This document shows, piece by piece, positions 1 through 6,124 of a DNA stretch of 7,957 nt. Origin of the DNA: DATJBC01 sp035515515. GTDB lineage: Bacteria; Actinomycetota; Acidimicrobiia; Acidimicrobiales; UBA8190. The position numbers were made by a program, and so were the translations under genes. Location: contig DATJBC010000009.1 in assembly GCA_035515515.1 (NCBI GenBank), forward strand, positions 1-7,957, in the 5' to 3' direction. Positions within the stretch are counted from its first letter, which is position 1, and each line of letters begins with the position of its first letter. Under the pieces are notes generated by a model. It was not told the origin of the DNA and made no database searches. It was given only the letters and a program-made list of their open reading frames with translations.

Positions 1-194
1 AGCTCGCAGCCGATGCACTTCTCCATGCCGTCCTCGTAGCGGTTGAGGACGTGGCGCCCGTGCACCCGGATGGCCTTGGGCTTCTTCACCAACGGGTACT
101 GCCAGGTGACGCGCTGGCGGGCCATCTGCCCCAGGGTGACCTTGAACCCCCCCAGGAAGCTGAGGTCGTCGCGCAGGCCGTCGAAGAACCCCAT
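1..194 (-). CDS. nuoI: NADH-quinone oxidoreductase subunit I, N-terminal part (cut by the left window edge)
   Basis: NuoI is the ferredoxin-like subunit with two [4Fe-4S] clusters (N6a and N6b). It passes electrons from NuoG to NuoB next to the quinone site. Only 64 complete codons are visible. The ATG at 194 gives a protein starting MGFFDGLRDD, with an amphipathic N-terminal stretch, then the basic segment PLVKKPKAIRVHGRHVLNRY (residues 34-53) typical of the family. It ends in EKCIGCE, the first two cysteines (C60, C63) of the first CxxCxxC ferredoxin motif; the remaining cysteines lie outside the window. The start directly follows the nuoH stop codon (TAG at 197-195) with no spacer. A G-rich stretch GGGGTGG sits about 8-15 bases upstream inside nuoH and is only a weak Shine-Dalgarno match. 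Identity is secure from the motif and from its position after nuoH. Confidence 0.93.
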   Translation of the reverse strand, partial: MGFFDGLRDDLSFLGGFKVTLGQMARQRVTWQYPLVKKPKAIRVHGRHVLNRYEDGMEKCIGCE

Positions 195-1409
195 CTAGCG
201 CACCACCCCGGGGGCCTCGCCGCCCGCCAGCGAGGCGGCCCCCCGCTCCCGTTCCTCGCCGCGGCCGCTCCCCACCGCGACCGAGCGCACGAGCAGCGAC
301 CCCGCCACGGCCAGCGCCACGATGACCCCCACGCCCCACCACCGGCCGACGAGGAAGGCGGCGAGCACGAGCACCCACCCCAGCGACAGGGGGATGAGGA
401 CCTTCCAGCCCAGGTCCATGAGCTGGTCGTAGCGCAGGCGGGGCAGCGCGGCGCGCAGCCACACGTAGACGAAGAGGAAGACGAGTGTCTTGCCCGAGAA
501 CCACAGGATGGGGATGAGCCACGACAGCACTGGCACGTGCGCCGTGGGCCCGTCCGGGCCGCCCAGGAACAGCGTGACCACGACCGCCGACATGGTGATG
601 GTGTTCATGAACTCGGCCATGAAGAAGAGCGCGAAGCGGATGGAGGAGTACTCGGTGTTGAACCCCCCCACCAGCTCCTGCTCCGCCTCGACCAGGTCGA
701 AGGGCGGCCGGTTGAGCTCGGCGGTGATGGCGATCATGAACAGGAAGAACGGCAGGATGCCCGTGTGGACCAGGTACCAGCTGCCGATGAAGGTGTGGGC
801 CTGGCCCTCGACGATGGCCCGCGTCGACAGCGACCCCGCCAGCAGGACCACCATGATGACGGTGAGACCGAGAGCGGCCTCGTAGGAGATCATCTGGGCC
901 GAGGCCCGCACCGAGCCCAGAAGCGGGTACTTCGACCCCGACGACCAGCCGGCCAGCATGACGCCGTACACCGACACCGACGACATGGCCAGCAGGAAGA
1001 GGATCCCCACCGGCGGGTCGGCGACCTGCAGTTCGAAGGTGTGGCCGGCCACGGTGACGACGCCGCCCACGGGCACGATGGCGAACGACAGGAACGCCGG
1101 CAGGATCGACAGGTACGGCGCCAGCTTGAACACGACGCGGTCGGCCCGCTCGGGGAGGAGGTCCTCCTTGAAGAAGAGCTTGATGCCGTCGGCCAGCGTC
1201 TGGAGCAGGCCGAAGGGCCCGGCCCGGTTGGGGCCGATGCGCGCCTGCATGTCCGAGATCACCTTGCGCTCGAACCAGATCATCAGCATCACCGAGACGA
1301 GCAGGACCCCGAAGGCCACCACGACCTTGACGGCCACGACGAGGAGCTCGGCCCAGTGCACGCCGTGCGCGTAGAGCGGGTCGCCCAGGGCGAAGACCCC
1401 GGCGCTCAC
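195..1409 (-). CDS. nuoH: NADH-quinone oxidoreductase subunit H (membrane, quinone-chamber subunit)
   Basis: NuoH (ND1 family) is the integral membrane subunit that forms the quinone-access chamber with NuoB and NuoD and links quinone reduction to proton pumping. The 404-residue product shows many hydrophobic helices, beginning at about residue 20. Family signatures are ERKVISDMQARIGPNRAG (47-64), DGIKLFFKED (74-83), SYE with E177, and the ELNRPPFDLVEAEQELVGGF loop (231-250). That loop carries the conserved acidic residues E231, E241, E243 and E245. The protein is longer than the E. coli form (about 325 residues). After the usual last helix (about 336-355) there is another hydrophobic segment (about 358-377) and a charged, Gly/Ala-rich tail (378-404). 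The start is GTG at 1409, overlapping the nuoG TGA as GTGA, with GGAG five bases upstream supporting it. nuoI follows without a gap. Confidence 0.96.
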   Translation of the reverse strand: MSAGVFALGDPLYAHGVHWAELLVVAVKVVVAFGVLLVSVMLMIWFERKVISDMQARIGPNRAGPFGLLQTLADGIKLFFKEDLLPERADRVVFKLAPYLSILPAFLSFAIVPVGGVVTVAGHTFELQVADPPVGILFLLAMSSVSVYGVMLAGWSSGSKYPLLGSVRASAQMISYEAALGLTVIMVVLLAGSLSTRAIVEGQAHTFIGSWYLVHTGILPFFLFMIAITAELNRPPFDLVEAEQELVGGFNTEYSSIRFALFFMAEFMNTITMSAVVVTLFLGGPDGPTAHVPVLSWLIPILWFSGKTLVFLFVYVWLRAALPRLRYDQLMDLGWKVLIPLSLGWVLVLAAFLVGRWWGVGVIVALAVAGSLLVRSVAVGSGRGEERERGAASLAGGEAPGVVR

Positions 1410-4195
1410 AGCGTCTCCAGACGGACGTCGACCACGGCCTGGCCGGCGTCGATGAGCGCCGAGGCCCCCGTGCCGGCGCCCTCGGCCCCGGGCAGCCCGG
1501 CGTCGAGGTTGAAGCCCACGGCGGCCACGCCGCGGGGCACGCCGTCGTCGGCCCGGGCCTCGAGCACGAGGGCGCCGCGCCCCGAGCGCACCCGGACGCG
1601 GCCGCCGTCGGTGACCCCCAGGCGGCCCAGCTCCGACGGATGCGCCCGCACCACCGCCGCCGGCGCCAGCGGGGCGAGCGAGGGGGCCGCCTCGAGCTGC
1701 ACCCCGCGGTCGTAGAGCGCCCGCGTCGAGACCAGCCGCAGCGAGTAGCTGTCGGGCCGGGGAACGGCGGGCTCCTCCACCGCCTGGGGCCACGCCAGCC
1801 GGGGGGGCCGGGGGGCGCCGGCGCCCGGGGCGCCCTGCCCGGGGGCGGCGCCCTCTTCCTCGGGCGCCGTGTCCCGGTGCGAGGCGCCGTCCCCCGCGCC
1901 CAGGACGGTGAGCCCGGCCCGAGGTGGCGCCCCCTGGGCCTCGACGGCGTCGATGCCCGGCGTGGCCATGGGGTCGAAGGGCGGCATGGCGCGGCGCATG
2001 GTGATGCGCACGGGTGAGGACGCCAGGGGGGCCACCACGCCGTCGCGCGCCGCGGGCTCGTCCAGCACGCGGCGGGTGATGCCCATGTGCGAGGGTGCGA
2101 GCCGCTCGATCTCGTCCCAGATCTCCGCCACGCTGGACAAGCCGAGCCCGCCGCTCAGGCGCTCGGCCAGCTCGGCGGCGATCATCCAGTCGGGCCAGCA
2201 CTGGCCGGGGGCCACCAGCTTCTGGCCCAGGCGCGTGATGCGCCCCTCGACGTTGGTGGTGGTGCCGGCCCGCTCGTGCGCCATCGCCGCGGGCAGCACC
2301 ACGTCGGCGAGGGCCGCCGAGGGTGACAGGAAGGCGTCCACCGCCACCACGACCTCGGCGTTGGCCAGGGCGGCCTCGGCCAGCTGCCGGTCGGGGAAGT
2401 CCTGCACGGGGTCGGCGCCCACGAGCACCACGGCGCGCATGGCCCCCTCCGACAGCGCCCGCAGCATGGAGGCGGCGTCGCGGCCGCGCCCGGGGGGCAC
2501 CGCCCCCCACGCCGCTTCGAACCACGGCCGGCCCTCGTCGAGGCCGACGCGACCGGGCAGGACCCCGGGGGCCAGGCCCATGTCCAGGGCCCCCATGACG
2601 TTGCCCCGGCGCAGGGCGGGGAGAAAGCGCGCCGCCGGCCACGCCTCGGCCATGGCGGCCGCCGCCGCGGCCACCAGGCGGCCGTCCTCGGCCAGCGAGG
2701 GGCGGCCGATGACCACCACCAGGCCCTCGCCGCCGTCGCCGGCGCCCTCCAGGGCGCGCCGCGCCGCCTCCCACGCCGAGGCGTCGCACGCCTCGGGCCG
2801 CTCGCCGCCGGCCAGCGCCCGCACCAGGGCGGGCGCCGCGCCCGGCTCGTACAGGAGGGTGGCGGTGGCGAAGGCGCTCAGCGCGCCCGGCTGCGGGGCG
2901 ACCTCCACCACAGCCAGCGCGGCGTCCACGGCCGCGCCCCGCAGGCGCAGGAACAGCACGGGCAGCTCCTCGCGCAGGTCGCCGGCCAGCACCACCACGC
3001 AGCGGGCCGCGCAGGCCTCGTCGATCGTCGCCCGGGGCAGTCCCAGGACCACCTCGGCGGGCAGGCCGTCGCCCAGCTGGGCGTCCACCGAGTCGGTGCC
3101 GATGACGCCCTTGGCCAGCTTGGCCCAGGCATAGGCGTCCTCGTTGGACAGCCGGGCCCCACCGAGCACCCCGATGGCCTCGGGGCCGTCCTCGGCCCGG
3201 ATGCGGGCCAGGTGCTCGGCCACCACGCCGAGCGCCTCGGACCACGACACGCCCACGAGCTCGTCGGCGCCCTCGCCCGCGGCGGCCTGGCGCACGAGCG
3301 GCTCGGTGAGCCGTCCCCCGTCGTTGACGGCCTCGTAGCCGAAGCGGCCCTTGTCGCACAGCCAGCTCTGGTTCACGGGGTCGCTGTCGATGCCGAGCAG
3401 GCGGGTGACCCGGTTGGCCGACGACTGCACCGCCGCCCGGCACCCCAGCGCGCACAGCGTGCAGGTCGACTCCACCTGGTCGAGGTCCCAGGGCCTGGCG
3501 GCGAAGCGGTAGGGCGTGGCCGTGAGCGCCCCCACGGGGCAGATCTGCACGGTGTTGCCGCTGAAGTACGAGGTGAAGGGCTGCTCCTCGAAGACGTTGA
3601 CCTCGATGGCGTCCCCGCGCCCGATGAAGTCGATCTGGGCCTCGCCGGCGATCTCCGCCGCGAAGCGCACGCAGCGCCCGCACTGGATGCAGCGCTCGCG
3701 GTCCAGCAGCACGAGCTCGGAGATGGGAACGGGCTTGGCCCAGTGGCGCTTCTCCTCGAGGAAGCGGCTCTCCCCCGGCCCGTAGGCGAGGGTCTGGTCC
3801 TGCAGCGGGCACTCGCCGCCCTTGTCGCACACCGGGCAGTCGAGGGGGTGGTTGACGAGGAGGAGCTCGAGCACGCCGTCCTGGGCCTTGGTCACCTTCT
3901 CCGAGGTGGTGACGACCTCCATGCCGTTGGCCACCGGCACGTAGCAGGCCGGCTGCAGCGTCGCCCCCCGCGGGCCCGACACCTCCACCAGGCACATGCG
4001 GCACATGCCCACCGGCTTCATGCGGGGGTGGTAGCAGAAGCGCGGGATGAAGGTCCCGTGGCGCTCGGCGGCGGCGATGAGGAACTCCCCCGCCGGCGCG
4101 CTCACCTCGCGCCCGTCGAGCGTGAAGGTGACCGCCGCGCCGGCGTCGGCCGAGGGGGCGATGGCGTGGTGCGACGTCACCACCGGGTCAGGCAT
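1406..4195 (-). CDS. nuoG: NADH-quinone oxidoreductase subunit G (iron-sulfur subunit, molybdopterin-oxidoreductase fold)
   Basis: NuoG is the large peripheral-arm subunit carrying the electron wire from NuoF towards NuoI. The 929-residue product has an N-terminal ferredoxin domain with the [2Fe-2S] N1b ligands C54, C65, C68 and C84. The N5 site follows, H116, C120, C123 and C129 (Hx3Cx2Cx5C). N4 uses C169, C172, C175 and C219. A further Cx2Cx3Cx27C set (C245, C248, C252, C280) matches the off-path N7 cluster. The rest is a molybdopterin-oxidoreductase-like domain (about 290-760), a Pro/Ala/Gly/Glu-rich linker (about 761-803), and a C-terminal domain like the molybdopterin dinucleotide-binding fold (about 810-929). 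Length is close to E. coli NuoG (about 908). The ATG at 4195 overlaps the end of nuoF by 8 bases and is preceded by AAGGAGG. The stop overlaps the nuoH GTG by 4 bases. Confidence 0.96.
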   Translation of the reverse strand: MPDPVVTSHHAIAPSADAGAAVTFTLDGREVSAPAGEFLIAAAERHGTFIPRFCYHPRMKPVGMCRMCLVEVSGPRGATLQPACYVPVANGMEVVTTSEKVTKAQDGVLELLLVNHPLDCPVCDKGGECPLQDQTLAYGPGESRFLEEKRHWAKPVPISELVLLDRERCIQCGRCVRFAAEIAGEAQIDFIGRGDAIEVNVFEEQPFTSYFSGNTVQICPVGALTATPYRFAARPWDLDQVESTCTLCALGCRAAVQSSANRVTRLLGIDSDPVNQSWLCDKGRFGYEAVNDGGRLTEPLVRQAAAGEGADELVGVSWSEALGVVAEHLARIRAEDGPEAIGVLGGARLSNEDAYAWAKLAKGVIGTDSVDAQLGDGLPAEVVLGLPRATIDEACAARCVVVLAGDLREELPVLFLRLRGAAVDAALAVVEVAPQPGALSAFATATLLYEPGAAPALVRALAGGERPEACDASAWEAARRALEGAGDGGEGLVVVIGRPSLAEDGRLVAAAAAAMAEAWPAARFLPALRRGNVMGALDMGLAPGVLPGRVGLDEGRPWFEAAWGAVPPGRGRDAASMLRALSEGAMRAVVLVGADPVQDFPDRQLAEAALANAEVVVAVDAFLSPSAALADVVLPAAMAHERAGTTTNVEGRITRLGQKLVAPGQCWPDWMIAAELAERLSGGLGLSSVAEIWDEIERLAPSHMGITRRVLDEPAARDGVVAPLASSPVRITMRRAMPPFDPMATPGIDAVEAQGAPPRAGLTVLGAGDGASHRDTAPEEEGAAPGQGAPGAGAPRPPRLAWPQAVEEPAVPRPDSYSLRLVSTRALYDRGVQLEAAPSLAPLAPAAVVRAHPSELGRLGVTDGGRVRVRSGRGALVLEARADDGVPRGVAAVGFNLDAGLPGAEGAGTGASALIDAGQAVVDVRLETL
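1415..1420 (-). promoter_or_regulatory. nuoH ribosome-binding site that decides a GTG start
   Basis: The coding strand reads CTGGAG, then ACGCT, then GTG at 1409. A GGAG core five bases before the codon supports the GTG start overlapping the nuoG stop. The site lies in the last codons of nuoG. Confidence 0.6.
1798..1853 (-). repeat. Almost pure GC tract with nested palindromes inside nuoG
   Basis: This 56-base stretch contains a single A/T base (the T at 1836). It holds a perfect 14-base palindrome, GGGCGCCGGCGCCC (1813-1826). An overlapping inverted repeat pairs GGCGCCC (1820-1826) with GGGCGCC (1828-1834) around one base. It encodes the Pro/Ala/Gly-rich linker of NuoG (about residues 781-800, including GAAPGQGAPGAGAPRPPR). 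The simplest reading is a low-complexity linker written in GC-biased codons, not a regulatory element. Confidence 0.55.
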
Positions 4196-5492
4196 GGGGG
4201 CAGCCCCCCTCCTTCACGTGCACCAGGAAGTCGTCCCGGAACATGCGGATGGCCGAGGCGATGGACGACGGGATGGAGGGGCCCAGCACGCAGATGGTCG
4301 TCTGCTGCGGGGGCCACGACACGCCGGGGGCGAGGTTGTCGCACACGTCCATGAGCAGGTCGACGTCCGACTCGCGCCCGCCACCGTCCTCGATGCGGCG
4401 CAGCACCTTCTCCAGCCAGCCGCTGCCCTCCCGGCACGGGGTGCACTGGCCGCACGACTCGCGCCAGAAGAACTTGGTGATCCGCCAGGCGGCGCGCACC
4501 ACGCACGTGGCGTCGTCCATCACCACGATGGACCCCGACCCGAGCATCGACCCCGCCTCGCCCACCTCGTCCTGGCCCAGGGGGAGGTCGAGGTGCTCGG
4601 CCCCGAACCACGGCGCCGAGACCCCTCCGGGGATGATGGCCTTCAACCCCCGGCCCTCGGGGACGCCCCCGCCGTAGTCCTCGCCGAAGACGAGGTCGCG
4701 GAAGGTGGTCTTCACCATCTCGACCTCGTAGACGCCCGGGCGCCGCACGTGGCCCGCCAGGGCGAACAGGCGCGTGCCCGTGGAGCGGCCCGCCCCCAGG
4801 GCGCTGAAGGCCTCGGACCCGTTGGTCATCACCCACGGCAGGTTCGACAGCGTCTCCACGTTGTTCACCACGGTGGGCTCGCCGTAGAGGCCGATGGCGG
4901 CTGGGAAGTAGGGCGGCTTGATGCGGGGGAAGCCCCGCTTGCCCTCGAGGCTCTCCAGCAGCGCGGTCTCCTCCCCGCAGATGTAGGCGCCCGCCCCGGG
5001 GTGCACCACCACGTCGACGGAGAAGCCCGACCCGAAGATGTCGCGGCCGACCGCCCCGTGCTCGTAGGCCTCGTTCACCGCCTGCTGCACGCGCTCGAGG
5101 CCGAGCGCGAACTCGCCCCGGACGTAGATGAAGGCGCGCGCCGCCTGGATGGCGTAGGCGGCGATCAGCACCCCCTCCACCAGCTGGTGCGGGTCGCGCT
5201 CGATGAGGAGGTGGTCCTTGAAGGTGGCCGGCTCGCTCTCGTCGCCGTTCACGACCAGGTACGTGGTCGGGGCCTTGCGCAGCATGGACCACTTGCGCCC
5301 GGCGGGGAAGCCGGCCCCGCCCCGGCCCAGGAGGCTCACGGCGTCGACCTCGTGCGCCACCTCCTCGGGCTTCATGGACAGCGCCGTGCGCAGCCCCGCG
5401 TAGCCGCCGGTGGCGAGGTAGCGCTCGAGGGTGTGCGAGTCGTCGTACCCGAGGCGCGACGTGACGATGCGGGGCGTGTCGGACGGCGCCAT
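4188..5492 (-). CDS. nuoF: NADH-quinone oxidoreductase subunit F (FMN and NADH-binding subunit)
   Basis: NuoF oxidises NADH through FMN and passes electrons into the N3 [4Fe-4S] cluster. The 434-residue product has the glycine-rich flavin/NADH segment LGRGGAGFPAGRKW (55-68), the acidic motif NGDESEPATFKD (82-93), AGAYICGEETALLESLEGKR (167-186) and the N3 ligands C347, C350 and C353 in ESCGQCTPCREG. The likely fourth ligand is C401. Two details differ from the commonest form. The acidic motif reads EPAT with a following His where EPGT and Arg are usual. The third-to-fourth cysteine spacing is 47 residues, against about 40 in the classic spacing, because of a segment around APGVSWPPQQT (388-398). 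The ATG at 5492 shares one base with the nuoE TGA (TGATG), and GAGGG lies six bases upstream within nuoE. nuoG begins 8 bases before the nuoF stop ends. Complex formation with NuoE and NuoG is expected. Confidence 0.96.
   Translation of the reverse strand: MAPSDTPRIVTSRLGYDDSHTLERYLATGGYAGLRTALSMKPEEVAHEVDAVSLLGRGGAGFPAGRKWSMLRKAPTTYLVVNGDESEPATFKDHLLIERDPHQLVEGVLIAAYAIQAARAFIYVRGEFALGLERVQQAVNEAYEHGAVGRDIFGSGFSVDVVVHPGAGAYICGEETALLESLEGKRGFPRIKPPYFPAAIGLYGEPTVVNNVETLSNLPWVMTNGSEAFSALGAGRSTGTRLFALAGHVRRPGVYEVEMVKTTFRDLVFGEDYGGGVPEGRGLKAIIPGGVSAPWFGAEHLDLPLGQDEVGEAGSMLGSGSIVVMDDATCVVRAAWRITKFFWRESCGQCTPCREGSGWLEKVLRRIEDGGGRESDVDLLMDVCDNLAPGVSWPPQQTTICVLGPSIPSSIASAIRMFRDDFLVHVKEGGCPHA
4196..4214 (-). 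promoter_or_regulatory. nuoG ribosome-binding site with a possible GC hairpin
   Basis: On the coding strand, AAGGAGGGGGGCTGCCCCC runs straight into the nuoG ATG. AAGGAGG (4214-4208) is a strong Shine-Dalgarno match, but it ends 12 bases before the start. Between them, GGGGG (4209-4205) can pair with CCCCC (4200-4196) around a four-base loop, so the stem covers the last two G of the Shine-Dalgarno and ends at the start codon. The segment is also the last part of nuoF, coding EGGCP. The Shine-Dalgarno is clear; folding in vivo is inferred. Confidence 0.6.
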
Positions 5493-6124
5493 CAGGAGCC
5501 CTCGGCCTCGGACGCGATGCGGGCGGCCACCGCGGCGCGCTCGGCGCGGATGGTGGCGTCGTCGACGCGCAGGCCCCCGTCGCGCCGGACGCGGCCCAGC
5601 GTGCCGTGGGGGGGGACCTCCTCGGAGCGGCGCCCGGCCCGGAGGTCGGCCACCAGCTGGTCGAAGGACTCCGGGGTGACGTCGCCCACGAAGCGGTGGT
5701 TGACCGCCAGGCACGGGGCCCGGCCGCAGTCGGCGATGCACTCGGCCTCCTCCAGCGTGAACGTGCCGTCCGCGCTGGTGGCGCCCACCCGGACGCCGAG
5801 CTCGTCCTGGATGTGGTCGAGCAGCTCGTAAGCGCCCCGCAGCATGCAGGCGATGTTGGTGCACACCGAGACGACGTAGCGGCCCACGGGCTCGGTGTGG
5901 AGCATCTCGTAGAACGACGCCGTGCCCAGCACCTCGGCCGGCGACAGGCCCAGGAGCTCGGCGATCTCGTCGATGGCCTCGGGCCGCAGCCAGCCGTCCT
6001 GCTCCTGGGCCAGGTGGCAGATGGGGATGAGCGCCGAGCGCCGGTGCGGGTACAGCCCGATCAGCTCGCGGGCGCGCGACAGCACGTCGGCCGACAGGTG
6101 CGGGGCGCCCGCCTCGGGGCTCAC
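5492..6124 (-). CDS. nuoE: NADH-quinone oxidoreductase subunit E ([2Fe-2S] thioredoxin-like subunit)
   Basis: NuoE pairs with NuoF in the NADH dehydrogenase module and holds the off-path [2Fe-2S] cluster N1a near FMN. The product has 210 residues. A helical N-terminal domain (about 10-78, including IPICHLAQEQDGWLRPEAI and the GTASFYEML segment) leads into a thioredoxin-like domain. Its cluster ligands C88 and C93 (Cx4C) and C129 and C133 (Cx3C) have normal spacing. An extra cysteine, C138, lies five residues after C133 in GRAPCLAVN. After the conserved end of the domain (about residue 165) comes a charged Arg/Ala-rich tail to 210, making the protein longer than E. coli NuoE (about 166). The start is GTG at 6124, overlapping the nuoD TGA as GTGA. 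The purine-rich GGGAGAGGTGG just upstream strongly supports that start. No in-frame ATG lies near this point, and using the upstream frame would intrude into nuoD. Confidence 0.95.
   Translation of the reverse strand: MSPEAGAPHLSADVLSRARELIGLYPHRRSALIPICHLAQEQDGWLRPEAIDEIAELLGLSPAEVLGTASFYEMLHTEPVGRYVVSVCTNIACMLRGAYELLDHIQDELGVRVGATSADGTFTLEEAECIADCGRAPCLAVNHRFVGDVTPESFDQLVADLRAGRRSEEVPPHGTLGRVRRDGGLRVDDATIRAERAAVAARIASEAEGS

Noticed and set aside
51..1715. 554-codon open frame on the plus strand, antisense to nuoH
   Set aside because: Composition is dominated by His, Glu, Gln, Asp and Arg, the mirror image of hydrophobic codons of a membrane protein in GC-rich DNA. No domain or ribosome-binding site is evident.
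1813..1834. GC palindromes as an intrinsic terminator or operator
   Set aside because: No T run follows on either strand and the site is in the middle of nuoG, where stopping transcription would cut the operon. A coding linker explains it.
1410..4004. Long minus-strand open frame running upstream from nuoH through the whole of nuoG, suggesting a 1269-residue fusion
   Set aside because: The part upstream of 1409 is out-of-frame translation of nuoG, rich in Arg, Gly and Pro. The NuoH homology begins only at the GTG at 1409, which has its own ribosome-binding site.
3212..4354. 380-codon open frame on the plus strand, antisense to the N-terminal half of nuoG
   Set aside because: Same shadow effect, opposite the conserved cysteine-rich part of NuoG, with no motif of its own.
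4047..5831. 594-codon open frame on the plus strand, antisense to nuoF, the end of nuoE and the start of nuoG
   Set aside because: High GC makes stops rare in the antisense frame. The translation is low-complexity (many His, Arg, Gly, Asp), has no recognisable domain, and spans three conserved genes on the other strand.
5493..5864. Upstream extension of nuoF to a start at 5864
   Set aside because: The added residues are out-of-frame translation of the nuoE cluster domain. The ATG at 5492 gives the normal NuoF length and a TGATG junction.
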